From the IMG/VR virus record IMGVR_UViG_3300036766_000125, positions 1-23,630 of that record: a DNA stretch of 23,630 nt; one strand, written 5' to 3'. Made by a program: the position numbers and the translations under genes. Below the pieces are notes generated by a model. That model was not told the DNA's origin. It was given only the letters and a program-made list of their open reading frames with translations, and made no database searches. Positions 1 through 5,989 of the stretch are shown here, one piece after another (position 1 is the stretch's first letter; the number at the start of each line of letters is the position of its first letter). Source of the DNA: a virus.

Positions 1-170
1 GTGGCGTAGTTTCCGGATACTTCTCGTTGAGCGGCCGCAAGGTCGTGGAGGTTCAAATCCTTCGGGCCGGAGGCGATTGTTCCCGTCAATGAATGCTCGG
101 CATGGCGAAGTCTTCGGTCGCTTTCCTACCACGGATTCCCGACCGAGGCGATTGTTCCTGCCGATAATCC
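1..170 (+). ncRNA. candidate Y-like RNA / structured leader upstream of Ro60
   Basis: This gene-free stretch lies directly upstream of a Ro60-type gene, where bacterial Y RNAs are often encoded. A tRNA T-arm-like hairpin is visible at 48-64 (stem GGAGG with CCTTC, loop TTCAAAT); YrlA-type bacterial Y RNAs carry a tRNA-like module. At 104-110 is GGCGAAG, which fits the Ro-binding consensus GNCGAA(N)G reported for bacterial Y RNAs. A 7-bp inverted repeat (TCGGTCG at 114-120, CGACCGA at 140-146) can form a stem. A 14-bp direct repeat (GAGGCGATTGTTCC) occurs at 70-83 and 145-158. No complete cloverleaf and no clear 5' end are visible, and the window may cut the RNA. The Y RNA reading is inference from position plus two motifs. 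Confidence 0.3.
70..158 (+). repeat. 14-bp direct repeat pair upstream of the Ro60 gene
   Basis: GAGGCGATTGTTCC occurs at 70-83 and again at 145-158, exactly 75 bases apart, just before the ribosome binding site of the TROVE gene. The spacing is close to one tRNA length, so duplication of a tRNA-like unit or a repeated protein or RNA binding site are both possible. Function unknown. Confidence 0.6.
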
Positions 171-183
171 AAAGGAGCAGCCA

Positions 184-1536
184 ATGAGAACCAATCTGCG
201 TTCTGCATTTCCCCCTGTTCACACTCACGAGGGCGCCGTGGCGCAGAAGGTGGACGCCTACCGTGAACTCAAGCGCACGCTGATGACCTGCCTCTTGTGG
301 GAGGACACCTTCTACGAGAAGGGCGACTCGATCGCGCAGCGCATCGCTGACCTAGTGCCCAAGGTTGATCCGCAGAAAGTTGCACACCTGGCGGTCGAGG
401 CTCGCGAGAAGATGTTCCTGCGCCACGCCCCGCTGTGGCTGGTGCGCCAGCTCGCGAGGGTCAAAGCGCATCCGATGGACCAGGTGCAGATCGGCACATT
501 GGTTGCTCACACGCTCGAGCAGGTCATCCAACGGGCCGACGAGCTGGGCGAGTTCGTATCGCTCTACTGGAAGGAAAAGAAAGAACCACTGTCTGCCGGC
601 GTGAAGCGCGGCTTGGCAGCAGCCTTCCGGAAGTTCGATGCCTACGCCCTGGGCAAGTACAACCGCGATAACGCGGTGAAGCTGCGGGACGTCTTGTTCC
701 TGTGCCACGCGAAGCCCAAGGATACCGAGCAGGCGTTTCTCTGGAAGAAGCTGGTGGAAAAGACCTTGGAGTCTCCGGACACCTGGGAAGTCGAGTTGTC
801 GGCCGGGAAGGACAAGAGGGAAACCTTCGAGCGGTTGCTGCGGGAGAAGAAGCTGGGCGGGCTGGCCGTCCTGCGCAACCTCCGCAACATGCAGCAAGCT
901 GGCGTGGACGATGGGCTGATCCGCGAGCGGCTCGAGCAGGGTGCCAGGAAAGCTCTGCCTTTCCGGTTCGTGGCAGCCGCTCGGTACGCGCCGACGCTCG
1001 AGTCTGCGATCGAGGCGGGCATGTTCAAAGCCGCGGAGGGACTCGCGAGCCTGCCGGGCAAGACCGGGCTACTCATTGACGTATCCGGCTCGATGGACGG
1101 GGCCTTGTCCAGCAAATCCGAAATGACGCGCATCGACGCAGCCGCAGGTCTGGCCATCCTGGTGCGGGAGAAGTGCGAACGGGCGCGGGTGGCGACGTTC
1201 TCCGAACGCTTCGTGGAGATCCCCGCGCGGCGTGGTTTCGCTTTGCGGGACGCCATTGCCAGCTCGCAGGGCCACAGTGGGACTTACCTGCGCGAAGCTC
1301 GTGCCCGCGCAGCGATTGCCTGGAAGGACCTGGACCGGCTCATTTTGATCACCGATGAACAAGCGCACGATGGGTGCGGGTCCGCCTTCACGAAGTTCGC
1401 CTACGCCGTCAACGTGGGTAATTACCAGCACGGTCTGACCTATGGCAATGGCTGGACGCACATTGACGGATTTTCCGAACGCATTCTGGACTATGTACGA
1501 GAATACGAAGCGGAAATGGCTCACAATGACGACTGA
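184..1536 (+). CDS. Ro60/TROVE-domain RNA-binding protein (Rsr-like)
   Basis: A 450-residue ring-type RNA-binding protein related to Ro60 and bacterial Rsr. The family binds Y RNAs and misfolded RNAs, and in bacteria it can partner with polynucleotide phosphorylase in RNA decay. The TROVE helical-repeat region spans about residues 1-280; the N-terminal THEGA followed by the CLLWEDTFYEKG stretch is typical of bacterial TROVE proteins. A von Willebrand A domain follows, with the metal-site motif DVSGSM at about 299-304, a conserved GTYL near 367 and an ITDEQ segment near 390. The start ATG has a good Shine-Dalgarno (AAAGGAG). The next gene begins inside its last codons, so the two are probably co-translated. 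Ro60 homologues are known in some phages; here it may protect or sort phage tRNAs and tmRNA, which is inference. Confidence 0.92.
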   Translation: MRTNLRSAFPPVHTHEGAVAQKVDAYRELKRTLMTCLLWEDTFYEKGDSIAQRIADLVPKVDPQKVAHLAVEAREKMFLRHAPLWLVRQLARVKAHPMDQVQIGTLVAHTLEQVIQRADELGEFVSLYWKEKKEPLSAGVKRGLAAAFRKFDAYALGKYNRDNAVKLRDVLFLCHAKPKDTEQAFLWKKLVEKTLESPDTWEVELSAGKDKRETFERLLREKKLGGLAVLRNLRNMQQAGVDDGLIRERLEQGARKALPFRFVAAARYAPTLESAIEAGMFKAAEGLASLPGKTGLLIDVSGSMDGALSSKSEMTRIDAAAGLAILVREKCERARVATFSERFVEIPARRGFALRDAIASSQGHSGTYLREARARAAIAWKDLDRLILITDEQAHDGCGSAFTKFAYAVNVGNYQHGLTYGNGWTHIDGFSERILDYVREYEAEMAHNDD

Positions 1537-2029
1537 GATGGTCATTTGTCGGTTGTGCAAGCGGCCACTTCCGACAACTGACTTCTACGAATACGGCAAC
1601 GGCAAGCGGCGGACGGAGTGCAAGAAGTGTCACAACGCTCCGTCTCGCCGTTCCAAAACTATAAGGTCTCAGTACAACAAACACTACCGCCAGAACAATA
1701 GAGATCGTCTGGCAAAGAAGGATAACGCCAGATACCTAAAGGTCAAGGGCACCACAGCCTACAAGCAAATTGCTCGAAAGGCCCATCTCAAAAAGTATGG
1801 CCTTTCGCCCGAGCAGTACAGCAAACTGTTAGAGGCACAGAATGGTGTCTGTGCGATATGCCAACGTCCACCGGCCACTGGAGAGAAGCTAGCCGTCGAC
1901 CATCATCACGCAACCGGCAAAATTCGGGGCCTCCTGCATCGAACATGTAACAACGCAATAGGTTTACTCAAAGATAAGGCCGAATGGTGCTTGCGGGCCG
2001 TAGACTATTTGAAAAGAGAAACTCAATGA
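1526..2029 (+). CDS. endonuclease VII-type HNH nuclease
   Basis: A 167-residue protein of the recombination endonuclease VII / HNH (beta-beta-alpha metal) group. An N-terminal CxxC...CxxC zinc knuckle (about residues 8-35) is followed by a basic linker and then the catalytic core: CAIC at 109-112, a DHHH cluster from D125, and RGLLHRTCNNAIGLLKD, the usual HNH/EndoVII ending. In phages such enzymes resolve branched DNA before packaging, or act as homing endonucleases. The ATG at 1526 overlaps the end of the Ro60 gene by 11 bases; an alternative in-frame ATG lies at 1538. Its stop overlaps the next start as ATGA. Longer in-frame starts upstream lie inside the Ro60 gene and are unlikely. Confidence 0.85.
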   Translation: MTTEMVICRLCKRPLPTTDFYEYGNGKRRTECKKCHNAPSRRSKTIRSQYNKHYRQNNRDRLAKKDNARYLKVKGTTAYKQIARKAHLKKYGLSPEQYSKLLEAQNGVCAICQRPPATGEKLAVDHHHATGKIRGLLHRTCNNAIGLLKDKAEWCLRAVDYLKRETQ

Positions 2030-2232
2030 AGTCCAAATCTAAGGAATCAATGCCGTGGCGCATAAGAATGCCACTTGACTTACTTCACAGCCTCCAGCGG
2101 CTGGCCGCAAAAGATGAACGCAAGACCACCGATTATGTCCGGAAGGTGCTGAAAGATCATGTCACTCAGAAAGAAACAGAACCCCAAGCCTCGGCTGGAC
2201 AGGCTCAAAGCGGCGGCGAAAGAACTGCATGA
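2026..2232 (+). CDS. small ribbon-helix-helix-like protein
   Basis: A 68-residue basic protein starting at an ATG that overlaps the previous stop (ATGA), which indicates translational coupling. The segment WRIRMPLDLLHSLQRLAAKD followed by TTDYVRKVLKDHV has the pattern of a ribbon-helix-helix (Arc/CopG-like) DNA-binding fold: a short beta strand and two helices. The C-terminal 20 residues are polar and probably disordered. A role as a small repressor is plausible but not proven. The last 70 bases overlap the next small gene in another frame. Confidence 0.6.
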   Translation: MKSKSKESMPWRIRMPLDLLHSLQRLAAKDERKTTDYVRKVLKDHVTQKETEPQASAGQAQSGGERTA

Positions 2233-2332
2233 ACGCCATCGGGTGCTATTACACCATCTGGATCTGGCGGAATCGTTCTGGACCCAGCGCGCAGCCGATC
2301 TGGACAAAAGAATGAGCGATCAAAATGTCTGA
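2159..2332 (+). CDS. 57-residue helical small protein
   Basis: A short reading frame beginning MSLRKKQNPK and ending DKRMSDQNV. It is rich in Lys, Arg, Leu, Glu and Ala with heptad-like spacing (LKAAAKELHERHRVLLHHLDLAE), so it probably forms one long helix or coiled coil. It overlaps the preceding gene by 74 bases and the following ATG (2325) by 8 bases, making it a bridging, coupled gene. No homologue is recognised. It could instead be a chance frame, but the snug overlaps on both sides favour a real gene. Confidence 0.5.
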   Translation: MSLRKKQNPKPRLDRLKAAAKELHERHRVLLHHLDLAESFWTQRAADLDKRMSDQNV

Positions 2333-4004
2333 GCGCATCCGAATCGAAATGCGGTTCAAGAACGCCGCGCTGTTCAATGCGCTGGTCGCGCGCTTCCCAC
2401 CTTATCGGAACCGGCGCAATCAGCGAATCCTTCATGGCTTTAACCATGCAGCCGAGGCCATCGGCGTTTCTTATGGAACGCTATTGTCCTTCCTGAATCT
2501 CAGCCAATGTCCCTGGGCGGCGAATGGGGAACTGCGGCCTCCCGCAGAGAAAGTCATGCTTTACCTGGAAGTCCCTGCGGAAGAACTATTTCCGATTCGA
2601 CTGTACGAATCAAAGATTCCCAAGGCGTTGGCTCGCGAGTTGGATGTCTCCAACCACTTGACGATGCTCGAAGCTCAGAAACAGCATCTACTTCCGCGCT
2701 CGACGGAAGAAATGGATATGCCGCTCGACGGCAAGAACCTGGAAGAATGTCGGAGTGCCATCGAAGATGTGCTGGAAACGCTGATGCCGAGAGAACAACG
2801 GATGGTGAGACTGCGCTTTGGGTTGGAAGATGGAGTGGAACACAGCCAAGAGGAAATCGCAGATCAATTTGCCGTATGCCGGGGCCGGGTTCATCAAATT
2901 ATGAGCAAGGCGCTGCGTAAACTTCGGCATCCTGCGCGGGCTCGGAAACTCAGGGTGTTTTTGGGTGATGCGACGCCGGATGAAATCCAGGCATCCGAGG
3001 AGGCAGTGTTGCCGGCCCCGCCTCCGGGGCAGCGACTGATTTCTTGTGCTCGCTGCCAGACGCCCTTTCTTCCCAAGGGGTTGGAGAAGTATTGCAGTGA
3101 TGATTGCCGCTTTCCTGGACGTGGACCGAAAGTTCCCTGGACGTGTCCGCGCTGTCAGACCGTGATCATGCTGAGTCCTGCGACGGCGGCAGTTCGCAAG
3201 TATTGTACGAGAGCGTGCCATGACGCAGCGAGGATAGAGACGCCGCGGCCTTCGCGGAAAGTGTGGCTTAACGCGACGCAGCGGGAAACACTACAAATCA
3301 TCGCGGTCGACGGGGCCAAGGCTGTTAAATATAAAACTCCCAAATGGACATGGTACGCTCGGAAGCATCCACTCATAATTCTTCGGCGGCAGCGAGGGTC
3401 CGGGTGGGACAGCGAACCGACCTTGGAAACCAAAATCACGACCTTCAATCCGGGCACCATTGCGGTTCTAATAACGCGAGGTCTTATTAAGGAATCGACC
3501 CCGCGTAAGTATCGAGAGGGTATGATGTCCTCGATTCGGATCACGCAAGAGGGCTTGGCGCTTTTGGAGAGCTTCCGTCCCATTGAGTCAGGAGGGTTTA
3601 TGATCTTCGATGCAATCGTGCTGATAGCGGACGACCAGCCGGATGCAGACCACGAACGATTCGTGGCTACCGGGCTGCACTTTGCAGAGATTGTGCCAGT
3701 GCGCGTGCAATTCGATCCGATGCGCCCGGTAGGGCGCGCGGCGCTACGGCTGGAAGGCAATGAAGTCCATGCCCGAGTGGAAATCCCCGACTTCCTGTTG
3801 AAAGATCTGAGCGGCTGCTGGTATCCTGGGGTGGGCGGGTCGATCAAGCGAAAGACTCAACAGGGCGACGTGACGGTGATTGAGGAATGCGAGATCCACG
3901 AGATCAGCCTAGTGCCAAAGGCGAATCCAGACCCGCGGATCAAACCGCTGTTCGACAGCAAGGACCTTGAATTTGCGCCGGAGGGCGCACCGGATAAAAG
4001 CTAG
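2325..4004 (+). CDS. sigma-70 region 4 / zinc-ribbon regulator with C-terminal protease-like domain
   Basis: A 559-residue multidomain protein. Residues 1-90 look like a small helical HTH-type domain. Residues about 153-209 match sigma-70 region 4: LMPREQRMVRLRFGLEDG, then a HTH (EEIADQFAVCRGRVHQIMSKALRKLRHP), the part of sigma that reads the -35 box. Two Cys-rich knuckles follow at about 241-263 and 275-298, each CxxC with a YCxxxC-type second half. A winged-helix-like region covers about 310-415. From residue 426 the tail resembles a HK97-type prohead-protease fold (PVGRAALRLEG, EISLVPKANPDPRI), but the usual His is Phe (VQFDPMRPVGR), so it is probably inactive. A strong internal ribosome site precedes the in-frame ATG at 3600, so a separate 134-residue C-terminal product is likely. 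A transcription role is inferred. Confidence 0.7.
   Translation: MSERIRIEMRFKNAALFNALVARFPPYRNRRNQRILHGFNHAAEAIGVSYGTLLSFLNLSQCPWAANGELRPPAEKVMLYLEVPAEELFPIRLYESKIPKALARELDVSNHLTMLEAQKQHLLPRSTEEMDMPLDGKNLEECRSAIEDVLETLMPREQRMVRLRFGLEDGVEHSQEEIADQFAVCRGRVHQIMSKALRKLRHPARARKLRVFLGDATPDEIQASEEAVLPAPPPGQRLISCARCQTPFLPKGLEKYCSDDCRFPGRGPKVPWTCPRCQTVIMLSPATAAVRKYCTRACHDAARIETPRPSRKVWLNATQRETLQIIAVDGAKAVKYKTPKWTWYARKHPLIILRRQRGSGWDSEPTLETKITTFNPGTIAVLITRGLIKESTPRKYREGMMSSIRITQEGLALLESFRPIESGGFMIFDAIVLIADDQPDADHERFVATGLHFAEIVPVRVQFDPMRPVGRAALRLEGNEVHARVEIPDFLLKDLSGCWYPGVGGSIKRKTQQGDVTVIEECEIHEISLVPKANPDPRIKPLFDSKDLEFAPEGAPDKS
3590..3602 (+). promoter_or_regulatory. internal Shine-Dalgarno and ATG
   Basis: AGGAGG followed after five bases by ATG (3600-3602), in the same frame as the surrounding 559-residue gene. 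This decides the case for a nested second product. Confidence 0.5.
3600..4004 (+). CDS. possible nested C-terminal product from an internal start
   Basis: In-frame ATG at 3600 within the larger sigma-like gene is preceded by a full AGGAGG at about 3590-3595, a better ribosome site than most independent genes here have. The product would be 134 residues (MIFDAIVLIADDQ...), matching exactly the separate C-terminal domain with the prohead-protease-like strand pattern ending EISLVPKANPDPRI. Catalytic His and Ser positions seem to be lost. The upstream part may therefore be an in-frame fusion that still allows independent expression of the tail. Confidence 0.4.
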   Translation: MIFDAIVLIADDQPDADHERFVATGLHFAEIVPVRVQFDPMRPVGRAALRLEGNEVHARVEIPDFLLKDLSGCWYPGVGGSIKRKTQQGDVTVIEECEIHEISLVPKANPDPRIKPLFDSKDLEFAPEGAPDKS

Positions 4005-4029
4005 GTGGTGGAGGCGAAGTCGGCACGTA

Positions 4030-4328
4030 GCACCGGGGTTCCCTAGCTCCCCAAGTACGCTCGTAGACAGCTCATGACTATCCATGCGGACACGGGTTCG
4101 ACTCCCGTCAGGTCCACCATGCGGGCCTGTTCCGGTTTCGACGTGTGCGGTAGGGATGGGGCTAATTCGAGCCGGCCCGGACAAGCCGACGAACTATCTA
4201 AACCAACAAACGCGAAACAGAAACTCGCGCAGGTGGTTACGTTCGCTAAGAACCTGTTCGCTCCAGCAATGGAGCCGCAGCTCATGGCGGCGTAGTTGCC
4301 GGGAGGGGCTGCCGGAAGGTGGCCCCTT
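4030..4328 (+). ncRNA. ssrA: tmRNA, circularly permuted (two-piece)
   Basis: The 3' tRNA-like half comes first: T arm 4092-4108 (ACGGG, loop TTCGACT, CCCGT), acceptor strand CAGGTCC at 4109-4115, then ACCA to 4119. After only three bases the 5' half begins: GGGCCTG at 4123-4129, which pairs perfectly (one G-U) with CAGGTCC, followed by the tmRNA hallmark GGTTTCGACG at 4134-4143. A P2-like helix joins the halves: GGATGG (4154-4159) with CTATCC (4078-4083). The segment GCGGACACGGG before the T loop is typical of tmRNA 3' ends. An A-rich stretch leads to the likely resume codon GCG at 4212 and a 27-codon tag starting AKQKLAQ and ending PQLMAA, stop TAG 4293-4295. A GC hairpin follows (4304-4309/4322-4327). 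Outer ends are approximate. tmRNA with SmpB rescues stalled ribosomes. Permuted genes are known from alphaproteobacteria and some cyanobacteria and betaproteobacteria. Confidence 0.88.
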
Positions 4329-4353
4329 CACTCCAAGTGGAAGGCTGGACGAA

Positions 4354-4575
4354 ATGGAGATATTACCAGCGAATCCTTCGCCTTCCGCCAAGTTATTGGA
4401 AGCGTATCGCATGGGTCTGCACACGCTCTTATGCTACGGCCGGATCTCGATAAACGATGCTCGCCGGCGGCTGGCGGAGTTTGAGTCGCTGGGCGAAGGC
4501 GACGGTAAGCGGGCATTGCGGAGGTTGCTGGCGCTCCGAGACTGTTACCGCAGGTCGCCTGGCAGCCAAATTTGA
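4354..4575 (+). CDS. small hypothetical protein, 73 residues
   Basis: An ATG at 4354 with a GGAAGG-type ribosome site about 10 bases upstream opens a 73-residue frame, MEILPANPSP to RRSPGSQI. The middle is helical and basic (LLEAYRMGLHTLLCYGRISINDARRRLAEFESLG, KRALRRLLALRDCYRR). It sits between the tmRNA and the tRNA-array promoter. No family is recognised; an RNA-associated role would be a guess. The frame also runs upstream through the tmRNA, but that part is not credible as coding. Confidence 0.4.
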   Translation: MEILPANPSPSAKLLEAYRMGLHTLLCYGRISINDARRRLAEFESLGEGDGKRALRRLLALRDCYRRSPGSQI

Positions 4576-4613
4576 TCCGGGCCCGGAGATGGCCCTTTAG
4601 GCAGAATTACTTC

Positions 4614-4642
4614 TTGCATTTCTTGTCCGCAACGAGAATAAT
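4614..4642 (+). promoter_or_regulatory. candidate sigma-70 promoter for the tRNA array
   Basis: -35-like TTGCAT at 4614-4619, a 17-base spacer, and -10-like AATAAT at 4637-4642. Transcription would begin about seven bases later, right at the first tRNA (4651). Matches are 4/6 and 5/6 with ideal spacing. Confidence 0.5.
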
Positions 4643-4650
4643 GTTTACTT

Positions 4651-4726
4651 GCTGGTGTGGCACAGCGGCGACTGCACCGCATTTGTAATGCGGCAATCGA
4701 GGATTCGAGTTCCTCCACCAGCTCCA
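4651..4726 (+). tRNA. tRNA-Thr (TGT)
   Basis: Acceptor GCTGGTG pairs with CACCAGC. Anticodon stem CCGCA/TGCGG with loop TTTGTAA gives TGT, reading ACA. T arm GAGGA/TCCTC. Discriminator T, CCA encoded. First tRNA of the array, just after a candidate promoter. Confidence 0.9.
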
Positions 4727-4889
4727 GAGTTGAAATGTTGAGATTCCCCAAACCCGAAACGAAGCGCGAGCGGCAAGGTAGGCCGTCGATCGCGATGTGC
4801 GCCCATTGGCAGTTTGATCGCACCGTCATAGCGACGAATCCAGGGCGTGGAGGGAGCGGGTAGAATCCAACCAGAATTAGGATTCCAGC
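4727..4889. other. spacer between first tRNA and terminator
   Basis: No tRNA is visible here. A 42-codon frame (ATG 4735, stop by 4863) with a weak ribosome site exists but has no recognisable features. The stretch ends in the terminator at 4890, so the first tRNA may form its own short transcript. Confidence 0.4.
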
Positions 4890-4915
4890 GCCCGCCCTAA
4901 AAAGCGGGCTTTTTT
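4890..4915 (+). terminator. rho-independent terminator
   Basis: Stem GCCCGC (4890-4895) with GCGGGC (4904-4909), loop CCTAAAAA, followed by six T (4910-4915). It separates the tmRNA/first tRNA segment from the main array. Confidence 0.75.
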
Positions 4916-4947
4916 ATTGCTCTTTGACAACTGAAAGAAACGAATAC

Positions 4948-5023
4948 AGGGGAGTGGTCCAGCGGCTACGATGCCGGTCTCCAAAACCGTGCGACGAGAG
5001 TTCGAGTCTCTCCTCCCCTGCCA
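4948..5023 (+). tRNA. tRNA-Trp (CCA)
   Basis: Acceptor AGGGGAG pairs with CTCCCCT. Anticodon loop CTCCAAA gives CCA. T arm GAGAG/CTCTC. Discriminator G, CCA encoded. Confidence 0.88.
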
Positions 5024-5024
5024 A

Positions 5025-5100
<76 letters not shown>

Positions 5101-5101
5101 T

Positions 5102-5193
5102 CCCGGTGAAGTGTACGGTGCACGAACGGTCTTATAAACCGTGAAGCTCCAGATCGGAGCATGGGCTGGGTTCGACTCCCAGCACCGGGACCA
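5102..5193 (+). tRNA. long-variable-arm tRNA with anticodon TAT (nominally Ile)
   Basis: Acceptor CCCGGTG/CACCGGG, A73 and CCA. Anticodon stem ACGGT/ACCGT with loop CTTATAA gives TAT, reading ATA. Between anticodon and T arms is a 23-base variable region with a 5-bp stem GCTCC/GGAGC, the class II form normally reserved for Ser, Leu and Tyr. The D arm is small (GTG/CAC). The amino acid is therefore uncertain: Ile by anticodon, but the body looks like a class II tRNA. Confidence 0.7.
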
Positions 5194-5200
5194 AGATTTC

Positions 5201-5277
5201 GCCTCCGTCGTTCAATGGACTAGGACACCACGCTACGAACGTGGAGATTGGGGGTTCAACTCCTCTCGGGGGCACCA
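5201..5277 (+). tRNA. tRNA-Arg (ACG)
   Basis: Acceptor GCCTCCG/CGGGGGC, anticodon stem CCACG/CGTGG with loop CTACGAA, anticodon ACG (A34, expected to be edited to inosine). A73, CCA encoded. T arm contains G-U pairs. Confidence 0.9.
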
Positions 5278-5283
5278 AGTAGT

Positions 5284-5362
5284 GGGCGCGTGCGGCCAAC
5301 TGGATCGGCCACCAGCCTCCTAAGCTGGCGATATGTGAGTTCGAATCTCACCGCGCCTTCCA
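5284..5362 (+). tRNA. tRNA-Arg (CCT)
   Basis: Acceptor GGGCGCG/CGCGCCT, anticodon stem CCAGC/GCTGG with loop CTCCTAA, anticodon CCT reading AGG. T arm GTGAG/CTCAC. Discriminator T, CCA encoded. Confidence 0.9.
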
Positions 5363-5363
5363 T

Positions 5364-5437
5364 GCCGGGCTCATCTAACGGCAAGATGTGCGCCCGATTA
5401 GCGCAACATCGGGGTTCAAGTCCTCGGCTCGGCACCA
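5364..5437 (+). tRNA. tRNA-Ile (GAT), C33
   Basis: Acceptor GCCGGGC/GCTCGGC, anticodon stem TGCGC/GCGCA with loop CCGATTA, anticodon GAT. Position 33 is C instead of the near-universal U. A73, CCA encoded. Starts one base after the previous tRNA ends. Confidence 0.87.
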
Positions 5438-5438
5438 C

Positions 5439-5513
5439 TCCGGTCTATCACAATGGTCGTGAAACGCACTGTTAATGCGTGTTATCTCCGTTCGAGTCGG
5501 AGGGCCGGAGCCA
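5439..5513 (+). tRNA. tRNA-Asn (GTT)
   Basis: Acceptor TCCGGTC/GGCCGGA, anticodon stem ACGCA/TGCGT with loop CTGTTAA, anticodon GTT. G73, usual for Asn, and CCA. T arm CTCCG/CGGAG. Confidence 0.92.
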
Positions 5514-5518
5514 GATTC

Positions 5519-5594
5519 GGGGTCAAGGTGTTACTGGCAGCACACTCGCCTTTTAAGCGATGAGGTCGGGATTCGAATTCCCGTGGCCCCACCA
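5519..5594 (+). tRNA. tRNA-Lys (TTT)
   Basis: Acceptor GGGGTCA/TGGCCCC, anticodon loop CTTTTAA, anticodon TTT. T arm CGGGA/TCCCG. A73, CCA encoded. Confidence 0.9.
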
Positions 5595-5595
5595 G

Positions 5596-5669
5596 GCTGC
5601 GATAGCTAAGTGGCAGAGCCGCTGACTCGTAACCAGCAGACCGGAGTTCGATTCTCCGTCGCAGCTCCA
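5596..5669 (+). tRNA. tRNA-Thr (CGT)
   Basis: Acceptor GCTGCGA/TCGCAGC, anticodon loop CTCGTAA, anticodon CGT reading ACG. T arm CGGAG/CTCCG. Discriminator T as in the other Thr tRNAs here, CCA encoded. Confidence 0.9.
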
Positions 5670-5670
5670 C

Positions 5671-5746
5671 GGTGACTGAACCCAAACGGTGCGGGGCCTG
5701 TCTGTGGAACAGGTTCTAGCGAGTTCAACTCTCGTCAGTCACCCCA
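5671..5746 (+). tRNA. tRNA-His (GTG)
   Basis: Acceptor GTGACTG/CAGTCAC, anticodon stem CCTGT/ACAGG with loop CTGTGGA, anticodon GTG. The encoded G-1 (5671) opposite C73 is the histidine identity pair. CCA encoded. Confidence 0.93.
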
Positions 5747-5754
5747 AGTTTTCG

Positions 5755-5831
5755 GCCCCTGTGGCGCAGTGGACCAGCGCGGCTCCCTCCGAAGGAGCAG
5801 GTCATCGGTTCGAATCCGATCAGGGGTTCCA
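5755..5831 (+). tRNA. tRNA-Arg (CCG)
   Basis: Acceptor GCCCCTG/CAGGGGT, anticodon stem GCTCC/GGAGC with loop CTCCGAA, anticodon CCG reading CGG. T arm ATCGG/CCGAT. CCA encoded. Confidence 0.92.
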
Positions 5832-5832
5832 G

Positions 5833-5906
5833 GCTGGCGTAGCTCAGTGGCAGAGCCGTCGCATGGTAAGCGACAGATCCGAGTCCGATTCTCGGCGCTA
5901 GCTCCA
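5833..5906 (+). tRNA. tRNA-Thr (GGT), T loop with C55
   Basis: Acceptor GCTGGCG/CGCTAGC, anticodon stem GTCGC/GCGAC with loop ATGGTAA, anticodon GGT. T loop is TCCGATT, so position 55 is C rather than U/pseudouridine. Discriminator T, CCA encoded. Confidence 0.9.
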
Positions 5907-5908
5907 TT

Positions 5909-5984
5909 GCAGGCGTAGCTCAATCGGCAGAGCAAGCGGCTCTTAACCGCGAGGTTCGGGGTTCAACTCCCCGCGCCTGCACCA
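5909..5984 (+). tRNA. tRNA-Lys (CTT)
   Basis: Acceptor GCAGGCG/CGCCTGC, anticodon stem GCGG/CCGC with loop CTCTTAA, anticodon CTT reading AAG. Standard D and T arms. A73, CCA encoded. Confidence 0.92.
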
Positions 5985-5989
5985 GATTT

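Noticed and set aside
1-66. Complete tRNA at the left edge
   Set aside because: Only a T-arm-like hairpin is convincing; no matching acceptor strand or anticodon arm can be placed.
211-245. THEGA in the Ro60 protein as a seventh copy of the tag motif
   Set aside because: A THEG(A/G) segment followed by helix residues is normal in bacterial TROVE proteins, and the AWETR half is absent, so the match is coincidental.
4074-4295. 73-codon open frame over the tmRNA
   Set aside because: It is the tmRNA itself; only the last 27 codons are read, as the tag.
4735-4863. 42-codon gene after tRNA-Thr
   Set aside because: Weak ribosome site and no recognisable composition or motif; its end lies just before a terminator but coding is not supported.
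4924-4952. TTGACA as a promoter for tRNA-Trp
   Set aside because: No acceptable -10 box at 16-18 bases, and the tRNA begins at 4948, leaving no room for a start site.
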